This document shows positions 50,363 to 58,762 of a DNA stretch of 64,000 bases, piece by piece; position 1 is the first letter of the stretch, and every line of letters starts with the position of its first letter. Under the pieces are notes generated by a model, which was not told where the DNA came from, did not search any database, and saw only the letters and a list, made by a program, of their open reading frames with translations. Position numbers and translations under genes: made by a program. The DNA is from an uncultured Lachnospiraceae bacterium (lineage in GTDB: Bacteria > Bacillota > Clostridia > Lachnospirales > Lachnospiraceae), in NCBI GenBank assembly GCA_910589195.1, contig CAJUTC010000010.1, positions 1 through 64,000 on the forward strand, written 5' to 3'.

Positions 50363-51529
50363 ATGGAGAGAGATGAAAAGCTAAAAGCATTGGACGCTGC
50401 AATTACACAGATAGAAAAAGCATATGGAAAAGGATCTGTAATGAAGCTTGGGGACTCTAAAACCAATATGAATATCGAAACGGTTCCCACAGGATCCTTA
50501 AGCCTGGATATTGCCCTAGGCCTGGGCGGTGTGCCCAAGGGGCGTATTGTGGAGATATATGGGCCGGAGTCCAGCGGTAAAACTACAGTTGCTTTGCATA
50601 TGGTGGCGGAGGTGCAGAAACGGGGAGGCATTGCGGGATTTATTGACGCAGAGCATGCCCTGGATCCTGTATATGCAAAAAATATCGGAGTAGAGATTGA
50701 TGAGCTGTACATATCCCAGCCGGATAACGGAGAACAGGCCTTAGAGATTACGGAAACCATGGTGCGTTCCGGCGCGGTGGATATCGTGATTGTGGACTCG
50801 GTGGCAGCGCTGGTTCCGAAGGCGGAGATTGACGGCGACATGGGGGATTCTCATGTAGGCCTTCAGGCAAGGCTTATGTCTCAGGCTTTGCGGAAGCTGA
50901 CCGCGGTGATCAGCAAATCCAACTGCATTGTGATTTTTATTAACCAGCTTCGGGAAAAGGTAGGCGTGATGTTTGGAAATCCAGAAACCACTACTGGAGG
51001 ACGTGCTTTAAAGTTCTATTCTTCTGTGCGTTTGGATGTGCGGAGAGTCGAGTCCTTAAAACAGGGCGGGGAAATTATCGGAAACCATGTACGGGTTAAG
51101 GTGGTAAAAAATAAGATTGCGCCGCCGTTTAAAGAGGCAGAGTTTGATATTATGTTTGGAAAAGGCATTTCCACAGCAGGCGATATCCTGGATTTAGCGG
51201 CGAAAGAAAATATTGTGGAAAAAAGCGGTGCCTGGTATGCGTATAAAGGCGTGAAAATCGGTCAGGGCCGTGAGAACGCGAAAAATTACCTTCAGAATAA
51301 TCCGGAGGTAAAAGATGAGGTAGAAAAGAAGGTAAGGATTCGTTTTGGCCTGCTGCCAGGAGAAGAGGAGCAGACAGAAGAAGCACGGGACAAAAAAGCA
51401 GATAAAAAAGAAGAGAAGACAAGCAGGCGTTCGATAAAAGAAGGTGACATTGGGCAAGCCCTCCAGAATGAACCTCAGGGACAGGAAAAAGCGGCAGCTT
51501 TGACAGATGATGCTGCCGGGCAGCTATGA
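50363..51529 (+). CDS. recA: recombinase RecA
   Basis: 388 residues from ATG 50363 (GTGGAGG upstream). Strand-exchange ATPase and SOS co-protease. N-terminal helix ERDEKLKALDAAITQIEKAYGKGSVMKLG, Walker A GPESSGKT (67-74), Walker B VDIVIVDSVAAL, and loop L2 NQLREKVGVMFGNPETTTGG. The C-terminal tail (about 335-388) is rich in Glu and Lys and longer than in Bacillus. The consensus promoter with LexA box upstream predicts SOS induction. The stop overlaps recX by ATGA. Confidence 0.98.
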   Translation: MERDEKLKALDAAITQIEKAYGKGSVMKLGDSKTNMNIETVPTGSLSLDIALGLGGVPKGRIVEIYGPESSGKTTVALHMVAEVQKRGGIAGFIDAEHALDPVYAKNIGVEIDELYISQPDNGEQALEITETMVRSGAVDIVIVDSVAALVPKAEIDGDMGDSHVGLQARLMSQALRKLTAVISKSNCIVIFINQLREKVGVMFGNPETTTGGRALKFYSSVRLDVRRVESLKQGGEIIGNHVRVKVVKNKIAPPFKEAEFDIMFGKGISTAGDILDLAAKENIVEKSGAWYAYKGVKIGQGRENAKNYLQNNPEVKDEVEKKVRIRFGLLPGEEEQTEEARDKKADKKEEKTSRRSIKEGDIGQALQNEPQGQEKAAALTDDAAGQL

Positions 51530-52140
51530 TGGTCACATCTGTGATCCGGCTGGATCCAAAAAGGAGCAAGGTTCTGTTTGAACAGGACCTTGCCCTTGTT
51601 TTATATCCAGAGGATTTACGGAATTTTTCCATAGAAGAAGGAAAGGAGCTGTCCCAGGAAGCCTATGAGCGTCTATTAAACCAGGTAGTAAAGCCAAGAG
51701 CCAGAGAACGGCTGCTGAAAGCCCTTATGATTTCCGATAAAACAGAGAAGCAGCTAAGAGAGATGCTTTTGCGGGAGGGGTATCCTAAGGAAGCCATTGA
51801 AGAATCCGTATCTATGGCATTATCATACCACTATATTGATGATTCCGCTTATGGCACCCGATATCTGGAAAGCTATGGCAGGAAGAAAAGCAGGCGGCAA
51901 TTAATGTGGGACATGCAGAAAAAAGGGTTTTCAAAGGAATTGGTTTCCCAGCTTTTACAGGAGTGCCCCATCGATGAAAAGGAGCAGATCCGAAGCCTGC
52001 TGGAAAAGAAAGGATACTCTCCAGGGGCGAATATGGATCCAAAAGTTTATGGAAAATTTGCGGGAATGCTGGCAAGAAAAGGGTATTCGTACGAGGCGGT
52101 TACTCAGGTTTTAAGGGAATTTTCTCTCACTTTCGACTGA
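51526..52140 (+). CDS. recX: regulatory protein RecX
   Basis: 204 residues, starting at the ATG that overlaps the recA stop. RecX modulates RecA filaments. It is made of three-helix repeats: KALMISDKTEKQLREMLLREGYPKEAIEESV, GRKKSRRQLMWDMQKKGFSKELVSQLL and KVYGKFAGMLARKGYSYEAVTQVL. The N-terminal 70 residues (VIRLDPKRSKVLFEQDLALVLYPEDLRNFSIEEG) match the usual Firmicute RecX lead-in. Coupling to recA fixes dosage with the recombinase. Confidence 0.9.
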   Translation: MMVTSVIRLDPKRSKVLFEQDLALVLYPEDLRNFSIEEGKELSQEAYERLLNQVVKPRARERLLKALMISDKTEKQLREMLLREGYPKEAIEESVSMALSYHYIDDSAYGTRYLESYGRKKSRRQLMWDMQKKGFSKELVSQLLQECPIDEKEQIRSLLEKKGYSPGANMDPKVYGKFAGMLARKGYSYEAVTQVLREFSLTFD

Positions 52141-52216
52141 TTTCATCAAAAAATGCTGTGGTTTTTTGGTATATTGTTCAAATTGTCTGAATAGAATGGA
52201 AAACTTTTTAATACAC

Positions 52217-52245
52217 TTGACATAATACTGAAAAGCGTTTAAAAT
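52217..52245 (+). promoter_or_regulatory. SigmaA promoter of rny
   Basis: TTGACA (52217-52222), 17 bases, TAAAAT (52240-52245), about 50 bases upstream of the start. Confidence 0.8.
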
Positions 52246-52293
52246 TATACTTGTTGTATCCGTACAATGAAAATTAAATAAGGAGGTGCTCCT

Positions 52294-53835
52294 GTGTCAC
52301 CGTTAACAGCATTGATTACGTTTGTTATCGTTGCTCCTATTACCTGGTTTGTGGCCATTGCTTATCGTAAAAAGACTTATGAAAGCAAAGTTGGTTCCGC
52401 AGAGGAAAAATCTCGGGAAATAATAGATGAAGCGTTAAAGGTAGCAGAGACAAAGAAGCGAGAAGCTCTCCTGGAAGCGAAAGAAGAGTCCTTAAAGACT
52501 AAGAATGAGCTGGAAAAAGAAACCAAGGAAAGAAGAGCTGAACTTCAGCGTTATGAACGGCGTGTATTGAGCAAAGAGGAAAACGTAGAAAAGAAAGCAG
52601 ATACCCTTGAGAAAAGGGAAGTAAGTTTACAGCAAAGAGAGGATACCCTGAATAAGCGAAGCGCAGAGGTAGACGCGCTTTATGATAAGGGGATACAGGA
52701 ACTGGAGAAAATTTCAGGACTGACCTCCGAACAGGCAAAAGAATATCTTTTAAAATCTGTTGAAGACGATGTGAAACATGATACTGCGAAATTAGTAAAG
52801 GAACTAGAAAACAAAGCAAAGGAAGAAGCAGATCGGAAAGCAAAGGATTACATTGTTACTGCCATCCAGCGATGCGCTGCGGACCATGTTGCCGAAACTA
52901 CCGTATCTGTGGTACAGCTTCCGAATGATGAGATGAAAGGCCGGATTATAGGACGAGAGGGCCGCAATATTCGTACATTGGAAACGATGACCGGTGTGGA
53001 ACTAATTATAGACGACACCCCGGAAGCCGTTGTTTTATCCGGATTTGACCCAATCCGAAGAGAAGTGGCAAGGATTGCATTAGAGCGATTAATCGTAGAT
53101 GGACGTATCCATCCAGCTAGGATTGAAGAGATGGTTGAAAAAGCACAGAAGGAAGTAGAATCCATGATGAGGGAAGAAGGGGAAGCGGCTACATTAGAAG
53201 TAGGCGTCCACGGTATCCATCCGGAATTGGTAAAGCTTCTGGGAAAAATGAAATTCAGAACCAGTTATGGCCAGAACGCATTAAAGCATTCCATTGAGGT
53301 AGCGCAGCTTTCAGGGTTATTGGCTGCGGAGATGGGGCTGGATGTGCGAGTGGCGAAGCGTGCTGGTTTGTTACATGACATTGGGAAATCCGTTGACCAT
53401 GAGCAGGAAGGGACTCATGTGCAGTTAGGAGTGGAGCTGTGCAGGAAATATAAAGAGTCAGCAATCGTAGCAAATGCGGTGGAATCCCACCATGGTGACG
53501 TTGAACCTCAGAGTTTAGTTGCCTGTATTGTACAGGCGGCAGATACGATTTCTGCTGCCAGGCCAGGCGCAAGAAGAGAAACTCTGGAAACATATACCAA
53601 CAGATTGAAACAATTAGAAGATATTGCAGTTTCCTTTAAGGGAGTGGACAAGTCTTTTGCCATTCAGGCAGGACGGGAAGTCCGTATTATGGTAATTCCA
53701 GAACAGATTAGCGATGATGATATGATATTGCTGGCAAGGGATATATCAAAGCGGATTGAAGATGAACTTGAGTATCCGGGACAAATTAAAGTAAATGTAA
53801 TCCGGGAATCACGGGTTACGGATTACGCAAAGTAA
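52294..53835 (+). CDS. rny: ribonuclease Y
   Basis: 513 residues with a GTG start at 52294, seven bases after AGGAGG. Membrane-anchored endoribonuclease that begins turnover of many mRNAs. An N-terminal membrane helix (LTALITFVIVAPITWFVAIAY) is followed by a long coiled coil (about 30-200), a KH domain with IIGREGRNIRTLETMTG, and an HD domain with GLLHDIGKSVDHE and VESHHGDVEP. Length matches the family. A good SigmaA promoter and a terminator make it a single-gene unit. Confidence 0.97.
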   Translation: MSPLTALITFVIVAPITWFVAIAYRKKTYESKVGSAEEKSREIIDEALKVAETKKREALLEAKEESLKTKNELEKETKERRAELQRYERRVLSKEENVEKKADTLEKREVSLQQREDTLNKRSAEVDALYDKGIQELEKISGLTSEQAKEYLLKSVEDDVKHDTAKLVKELENKAKEEADRKAKDYIVTAIQRCAADHVAETTVSVVQLPNDEMKGRIIGREGRNIRTLETMTGVELIIDDTPEAVVLSGFDPIRREVARIALERLIVDGRIHPARIEEMVEKAQKEVESMMREEGEAATLEVGVHGIHPELVKLLGKMKFRTSYGQNALKHSIEVAQLSGLLAAEMGLDVRVAKRAGLLHDIGKSVDHEQEGTHVQLGVELCRKYKESAIVANAVESHHGDVEPQSLVACIVQAADTISAARPGARRETLETYTNRLKQLEDIAVSFKGVDKSFAIQAGREVRIMVIPEQISDDDMILLARDISKRIEDELEYPGQIKVNVIRESRVTDYAK

Positions 53836-53842
53836 GAAAATT

Positions 53843-53883
53843 AAGAAGCTTTATAAACGAAGGGTTTGTAGAGCTTCTTTTTG
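53843..53883 (+). terminator. terminator after rny
   Basis: AAGAAGCT plus TTATAAAC pairs with GTTTGTA plus AGCTTCTT around a short GAAG-type loop, with TTTTTG at the end. Confidence 0.8.
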
Positions 53884-54019
53884 TATCTTAGACTTACGGC
53901 AGAAGACCGCCATGAAATAGGCGGGATATATTCAGATATGCCAAGTGTGCCTGAGCGGTCTTTGTAATGTAATGCATGGGTTTGCGGCCAGGCACATGAA
54001 GGATTTGAAAGGGAATGAT

Positions 54020-54817
54020 ATGAAGAATATTGGATTTATCGGAATGGGAAATATGGGAAGCGCAATTTTAACAGGATTGCTGAAACATGGCTTTGCTCCG
54101 GAAACATTGTTGTTTACGGATGTAAGCCAGGAAAAGAGAGAATCCGTTACGGCAAAAACAGGAGTGGAAAGCGTTTCGACGAATGCGGAATGCGCTATGG
54201 CGGTTTCGTATCTGGTTCTGGCGGTAAAACCACAGTATTATGAAACCGTATTAGAAGAGATCCGGCCAGCACTAATCCACGATCCGGTACTCATCTCCAT
54301 CGCGCCAGGAAAATCGGTGGCGTATTTGAAGGAAATGCTGGGCCAAGAACGGCGGATCGTGCGAGCCATGCCCAATACTCCAGCTTTGCTGGGGGAAGGT
54401 ATGACAGGGGTATGCTTTGATCCGGAAGCATTTTCAGAAGAGGAAAACAATCTAATTGCCCAATTTTTCAGCTCCTTTGGTAAAATGGAGATAGTGGAAG
54501 AAAGCCTTATGGATGCGGTTGTTTGTGCCAGTGGCAGTTCCCCGGCTTATGTATATATGATGATTGAAGCATTAGCGGACAGTGTGGTAAAATGCGGCCT
54601 TCCAAGAAAGCAGGCCTATGAAATGGTAGCCCAGACGGTATTAGGCAGCGCCAGGATGGTGCTGGAAACCGGGATGCATCCAGGGGAATTAAAGGATATG
54701 GTATGCTCGCCAGGGGGAACGACCATAGCCGCAGTGGAAGCATTGGAACAGTGGGGATTCCGGAATTCCCTGATGAAAGCTACAGATGCCTGCTTTCAAA
54801 GATGCAAGTCGGTGTGA
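54020..54817 (+). CDS. proC: pyrroline-5-carboxylate reductase
   Basis: 265 residues from ATG 54020 (AAAGGG upstream); upstream ATGs in the open frame would add an unrelated 25 residues. Last step of proline synthesis. Rossmann motif GFIGMGNMGSAILTG (about 4-18), VLAVKPQYY, RAMPNTPALLGEGMTG and the C-terminal signature VCSPGGTTIAAVEALEQWGF are all intact. No proA or proB nearby. Confidence 0.95.
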   Translation: MKNIGFIGMGNMGSAILTGLLKHGFAPETLLFTDVSQEKRESVTAKTGVESVSTNAECAMAVSYLVLAVKPQYYETVLEEIRPALIHDPVLISIAPGKSVAYLKEMLGQERRIVRAMPNTPALLGEGMTGVCFDPEAFSEEENNLIAQFFSSFGKMEIVEESLMDAVVCASGSSPAYVYMMIEALADSVVKCGLPRKQAYEMVAQTVLGSARMVLETGMHPGELKDMVCSPGGTTIAAVEALEQWGFRNSLMKATDACFQRCKSV

Positions 54818-54889
54818 CCTTTGGTTTTCAATAAAGGAGTGCCAGGAAAGGGAATGGAAAAGTTTAAAAAACCAAATTAGGAGGGTTGA

Positions 54890-55456
54890 ATGATGGATGA
54901 TAAGAAAAAACAGCAGCAGGGGAATATGGCTCCAGTTATCCGCAAAGGGCGGGAATTAAAGTATCAGGGGACGATTTTAAAAATTTATGAGGATCAGGTT
55001 ATCGCAAACGGACATGAGTGCAAATGGGATTTTATCCATCATGACGGGGCAGCGGCTGTAATTCCGGTTACAGAGGAGGGGCAGATCTTAATGGTTCGCC
55101 AGTACCGCAATGCGTTAGACCGGTTTACTTTGGAAATCCCGGCAGGAAAATTGGATGATCCCAATGAGCCTACATTAGCTTGTGCTTTAAGAGAGCTGGA
55201 AGAAGAAACCGGTTATCGGTCAAATAATATGGAATTTTTATTAAGCGTGAATACGACAGTTGCGTTTTGCGACGAACATATTGATATTTATCTTGCCAGA
55301 GATTTAATGCCCAGCCACCAGCATTTAGATGAAGACGAAGTGATCCAGGTGGAACGATGGGATCTGAAGGATCTGGAAGAATTAATTTTTGCGGGGAAGC
55401 TTACCGATTCCAAAACCATAGCGGCTATTTTAGCCTATGGGAGGAAGTACTGCTGA
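54890..55456 (+). CDS. Nudix hydrolase, ADP-ribose pyrophosphatase type
   Basis: 188 residues behind AGGAGGG. The Nudix box GKLDDPNEPTLACALRELEEETGY matches G-x5-E-x7-R-E-x-x-E-E-x-G fully, with RQYRNALDRFTLEIPAG before it, the pattern of ADP-ribose pyrophosphatases (NudF/YqkG). The YqkG ortholog lies near spoIIM and xerD in Bacillus, which agrees with the order here. Probably splits ADP-ribose and related compounds to AMP and ribose-5-phosphate. Start could be either of two adjacent ATGs. Confidence 0.92.
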   Translation: MMDDKKKQQQGNMAPVIRKGRELKYQGTILKIYEDQVIANGHECKWDFIHHDGAAAVIPVTEEGQILMVRQYRNALDRFTLEIPAGKLDDPNEPTLACALRELEEETGYRSNNMEFLLSVNTTVAFCDEHIDIYLARDLMPSHQHLDEDEVIQVERWDLKDLEELIFAGKLTDSKTIAAILAYGRKYC

Positions 55457-55458
55457 CA

Positions 55459-55496
55459 AAAGACATTTTGACACCAACCTCTTTTATATTTACAAA
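55459..55496 (+). repeat. intergenic repeat motif, copy 1
   Basis: About 25 bases containing TTTTGACACCAAC, repeated at 62914-62950 with two differences in the first 25 bases, then both are T/A-rich. TTGACA inside (55468-55473) resembles a -35, but the -10 (TACAAA, 17 bases on) is poor. Confidence 0.6.
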
Positions 55497-55561
55497 ACAG
55501 GAATGAAAGAATAGACATTTTGCATAGGTTATCCATAAGAAACCGAATGCGGGAGGGTCTT

Positions 55562-56188
55562 TTGGAACAGACGGCAGAACGGATACAATTACAGAGGATA
55601 ACGGAAAGAAGTGCCAGTGACGGGCGCAGAAAACGAGTGTTTCTGGTATGCTTCTTTTTGGGCATTTTGTTAGGAACAATAATAGGAAACCTAGGTCTTT
55701 TGGAAACTTCACAGGATACAGACGGATGGGTGTATGAAAAGGTGTGGGATAAAGGAATTTCCAGATTAGGATTTGGAAATGTGGCTGTGCCAAACAGCAC
55801 CTGGCGGCTGCAGCCAGGCAGTATGGAAAAATTTTTGTATATTGGAAAGCAGCGTATGGGGGAAGGGTTGGCCATATGGCTTTTTAGTCTAACAGTCTGC
55901 GCGGTTCCTATCTTTTGGATTCTGGCAGTTTACCTGGGATTTTCATTGGGATGGGTAGTGGTATGTTATACGGCCAAATTAGGGCTTTTAGGCCTTGCCG
56001 GATTTTTTTTGTCTTGCTTCCCCCAATGGCTGCTTTATCTTCCTGCCTGGTATCTTTTTATTTGGCAGGGATTAAACCCTCCAGCACGGCTGAGGGTAGT
56101 TCCGTCACTGCTGGCTTTGGGGCTTTTTTGCCTGGGAGCCGGTGTGGAAGCTTATTGGAATCCTATTTTTTTACGGCTTTTATCATAA
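55562..56188 (+). CDS. spoIIM: stage II sporulation protein M
   Basis: 208 residues from the TTG at 55562, just after GGGAGGG; ATGs at 55520 and 55547 lie upstream but have no ribosome site. SpoIIM is a polytopic membrane protein and a scaffold of the SpoIID-SpoIIM-SpoIIP peptidoglycan-degrading engulfment machine. Five hydrophobic stretches are seen, beginning RVFLVCFFLGILLGTIIGN and including ILAVYLGFSLGWVVVCY and LGLAGFFLSCFPQWLLYLPAWYLFIW. The total length agrees with about 214 in Bacillus. Neighbours (Nudix, xerD) match Bacillus synteny. Confidence 0.9.
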   Translation: MEQTAERIQLQRITERSASDGRRKRVFLVCFFLGILLGTIIGNLGLLETSQDTDGWVYEKVWDKGISRLGFGNVAVPNSTWRLQPGSMEKFLYIGKQRMGEGLAIWLFSLTVCAVPIFWILAVYLGFSLGWVVVCYTAKLGLLGLAGFFLSCFPQWLLYLPAWYLFIWQGLNPPARLRVVPSLLALGLFCLGAGVEAYWNPIFLRLLS

Positions 56189-56328
56189 TGTGGCATGCTT
56201 TGGCAATTCTGCTTGCTGCCGTGTTGATTTGGCTGGAACCGGGATGGCGGGAAAATCCTATGGCCTTAGCTGACTTTCATGGATTTTTCAGGTTACAAGA
56301 AAGGCGTCTAAGCTGTAACATTTTGTAG
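56188..56328 (+). CDS. possible 46-residue membrane peptide coupled to spoIIM
   Basis: The ATG at 56188 shares one base with the spoIIM stop (TAATG). The frame encodes MWHALAILLAAVLIWLEPGW and a basic tail ending RRLSCNIL. One hydrophobic helix followed by a charged region would make a small membrane peptide. There is no ribosome site of its own, so translation would rely on termination-reinitiation. It may be chance; no similar family is known to me. Confidence 0.25.
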   Translation: MWHALAILLAAVLIWLEPGWRENPMALADFHGFFRLQERRLSCNIL

Positions 56329-56348
56329 GCTAAATAGAAAAAATATGT

Positions 56349-56377
56349 TTGATTTTGTCGAAATTTGTATATATAAT
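56349..56377 (+). promoter_or_regulatory. SigmaA promoter of xerD with Spo0A box inside
   Basis: TTGATT (56349-56354), 17 bases, TATAAT (56372-56377). The exact 0A box TTGTCGAA (56355-56362) sits directly behind the -35, within the spacer. Binding of Spo0A~P there should block polymerase. Confidence 0.7.
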
Positions 56378-56469
56378 GAATATAAAAGCCAGCTTTGGAA
56401 TTGCCTGATAAAAGATTTATGTACGCCTTCATATGTGTGGTATAGGATGAATTGGATGAGGAATAGATT

Positions 56470-57342
56470 ATGCTAAGCGATATATCAGACTTTATAGAAT
56501 ACTTAAGAGATGTAAAAAAAACATCGAAAAACACAGAGGTTTCTTATCGGAGGGATTTGCTTCAGATGTGCGCGTATCTGGAGGGGCTTGGAATCCGGGA
56601 AGCCGGAAAAGTGACGAAAACCAGTTTAAATTCCTATGTGCTTTATTTGGAACGGGAAGGGAAGGCAACTACTACCATATCACGTATGTTAGCCTCGATG
56701 AAAGCGTTTTTTCATTATGAATTCAGTATAGGGAATATTAAACGGGATCCGGCAGAACTTTTAAAAGCGCCTAAAATTGAAAAAAAAGCGCCTACCATCC
56801 TTACAGTGGAGGAAATCGAAGCGTTAATGGCCCAGCCGGGAGGACGCAGCGCGAAGGAGATCCGGGATAAGGCGATGCTGGAGCTTTTATATGCAACAGG
56901 AATCCGGGTTTCCGAGCTGATTCATCTGGAACTTCAGGATTTAAATATGCAGGTAGGATATATTACCTGCCGGGATGAACAAAAGGAGCGGATGGTACCT
57001 TTTGGAAAAGGAACCAAGAAAGCTCTGGCTGATTACCTTGCGGAAAGCCGCAATATTCTGCTGAAAGGGCAGGAATCCCCCTGGCTTTTTACCAACTGTA
57101 GCGGACAGGCTATGAGCCGGCAGGGATTTTGGAAGATTATTAAATATTATGGAGATAAAGCAGGGATCCAGAGTGATATCACGCCTCATAGCCTCCGTCA
57201 TTCTTTTGCCGCCCACTTGCTGAGAAGCGGCGCGGATATCCATGCCGTGCAGGCTATGCTGGGACATTCAGATTCTGCCACCACCCAAATGTACACAGCA
57301 TATTTTGACGGCAGACAGGCGAATTCAGGAATTTTGCGTTAA
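56470..57342 (+). CDS. xerD: tyrosine site-specific recombinase XerD
   Basis: 290 residues. Resolves chromosome dimers at dif with XerC. N-terminal SAM-like domain (DFIEYLRDVKKTSKNTEVSYRRDL), then the catalytic domain: the first Arg in LLYATGIRVSELIHL, the HxLRH set in TPHSLRHSFAAHLLRSGADI, His in MLGHSD, and the nucleophile Tyr in TTQMYTAYF. Length and position after spoIIM agree with Bacillus (spoIIM-xerD). A promoter with an internal 0A box lies upstream. No nearby dif site was searched for reliably. Confidence 0.93.
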   Translation: MLSDISDFIEYLRDVKKTSKNTEVSYRRDLLQMCAYLEGLGIREAGKVTKTSLNSYVLYLEREGKATTTISRMLASMKAFFHYEFSIGNIKRDPAELLKAPKIEKKAPTILTVEEIEALMAQPGGRSAKEIRDKAMLELLYATGIRVSELIHLELQDLNMQVGYITCRDEQKERMVPFGKGTKKALADYLAESRNILLKGQESPWLFTNCSGQAMSRQGFWKIIKYYGDKAGIQSDITPHSLRHSFAAHLLRSGADIHAVQAMLGHSDSATTQMYTAYFDGRQANSGILR

Positions 57343-57410
57343 TAAGGAAAGCTGCCCATTGGACAAATAGATACCTGGGAAAGAGAAAAATATATTGGAC
57401 TTTATCCAGT

Positions 57411-57560
57411 AATAAAAAGATAACAAATATAGCAGAAAACATCAGATGAGAGTAAGAAGATAAGAGAATAAGGCAAAAGGCAATAAGACAACCAGGTGGA
57501 GCACAAACGAATTAAAACAAAATAAAGCGGAACCGAAAAACAAAACGGACAAAAACAAAA
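57411..57560. other. purine/adenine-rich strand-asymmetric stretch
   Basis: In these 150 bases the plus strand holds only 14 T and 20 C (A+G about 77 percent). No gene, ribosome site or strong hairpin is in it. It lies between the xerD stop and the large bidirectional terminator. Confidence 0.6.
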
Positions 57561-57632
57561 CAGGCTAAAATGGAAGGATCCGATTTCTTAATCGAATTAA
57601 GAGATCGGATCCGTTGGTTTTAGCCTGTTTTG
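57557..57632. terminator. large bidirectional terminator between xerD and GH105
   Basis: AAACAGGCTAAAA and GGATCCGAT on the left arm pair with ATCGGATCC and TTTTAGCCTGTTT on the right, with a TCTTAAT/ATTAAGA stem near the loop. A-rich on one side and T-rich on the other. The last codons of the minus-strand GH105 gene (stop at 57620) lie within the stem. Confidence 0.9.
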
Positions 57633-58762
57633 CTTGTCATGTTGGAAAATAATAGTTCAATATAGGCAAGGATCAGCGGAGCTACGCCTTTTGCCTCATT
57701 TTTTACAACTGGCTCCCGCATATAATATTCAAAGGTGCCTTCCCGCATTTCTTTATTTCCCAGACCGGCTACCAGGCAGATTCCGCCCAATTGAAGTTCC
57801 CCGTTTTCTTCCGATAAATACGTATCACAAATACCTTGGAATGCCTTTTTCCCATACTGGAAATATCCAGGCTCCAAAAATCCCAGGCGGACGCTCTTCA
57901 TGATGGCATAAGCGAAAATAGCGGAACCGGAAGTTTCCAGGTAGTTCGGTTTAATTCCTCCCCGGTTTACTACCTGATACCACATACCAGTTTTTTCATC
58001 CTGATAGGGAAGTATGGAATCAATTAGTTCCTTATAAATTCGGTTCAGATCGGATTTTTCCTTGGCCAGAGCCGGCGGCATGATCTCCATGGTATCGATG
58101 AGGGCCATGGCATACCAGCCCATTGCCCGCAGCCAGAAATTATCAGACAGACCGGTTACTTTATCACACCAAAACATTTGCCTGGTTTCATCATAGGCAT
58201 GGTAATAAAGCCCGTTTCTGGTATCCCGCATTAGGTTGTAAACGTTTGCGAACTGTTGATAAGAATCCGAGCAGTTTTTACAATCATTGTATGTTACTTC
58301 ATACTGCATGTAAAAAGGCTGGGCCATATAAAGACCGTCTAACCAGATTTGATTAGGGTAAATCATTTTATGCCAGAAATTACCGCCGGATGTGCGGGGC
58401 TGGTTTTTTAACTGGCTGTATACCGTATCAATGGCTTTCCGATATTTCTCCTTTTTGGTTAATTCATATAGATCAAATAAGGTTTTTCCCGCATTGACAT
58501 GATCAAGGTTATACTCCTCGGGGCGGTAAGACAGGATAGAGCCGTCTTCTTTTACGAAAAAATCGATAAAATCATCGGCAAACTTCAGGTACTGCTGGTT
58601 CTTGGTAATGTGGTACAGCTCAATAATTGCTTTTATCATACAGCCATCCATATAGTTCCAGGAAGGCTTTTTTCCGGCGCGGATTTTCTCTAAGTTCCAG
58701 ATAGGCGCCTGGGGAGTGCTTTTTTCCAAAAGCTGATTAATATAACGATCCAGAATATCCAT
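57620..58762 (-). CDS. unsaturated rhamnogalacturonyl hydrolase (GH105)
   Basis: 380 residues, ATG at 58762 with AGAGAGG upstream on the minus strand. GH105 (YteR/YesR type) removes the unsaturated galacturonyl residue left by rhamnogalacturonan or pectin lyases. An (alpha/alpha)6 barrel is implied by repeated helices; WNYMDGCMIKAIIELY, IYPNQIWLDGLYMAQPFY (with the catalytic Asp region), GLSDNFWLRAMGWYAMALID and TSGSAIFAYAI are the family motifs. No signal peptide, so cytoplasmic. It is divergent from a sugar ABC operon and near a GH28 gene, together a pectin-degradation locus. Confidence 0.92.
   Translation of the reverse strand: MDILDRYINQLLEKSTPQAPIWNLEKIRAGKKPSWNYMDGCMIKAIIELYHITKNQQYLKFADDFIDFFVKEDGSILSYRPEEYNLDHVNAGKTLFDLYELTKKEKYRKAIDTVYSQLKNQPRTSGGNFWHKMIYPNQIWLDGLYMAQPFYMQYEVTYNDCKNCSDSYQQFANVYNLMRDTRNGLYYHAYDETRQMFWCDKVTGLSDNFWLRAMGWYAMALIDTMEIMPPALAKEKSDLNRIYKELIDSILPYQDEKTGMWYQVVNRGGIKPNYLETSGSAIFAYAIMKSVRLGFLEPGYFQYGKKAFQGICDTYLSEENGELQLGGICLVAGLGNKEMREGTFEYYMREPVVKNEAKGVAPLILAYIELLFSNMTSKTG

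Noticed and set aside
53940..53970. tRNA-like fragment (GTGTGCCTGAGCGGTC) upstream of proC
   Set aside because: Resembles the D-arm of serine tRNAs, but there is no acceptor, anticodon or T-arm in register nearby.
55915..56187. Upstream part of the 137-codon frame overlapping spoIIM
   Set aside because: It is a shadow of spoIIM; only the part starting at 56188 was kept, at low confidence.
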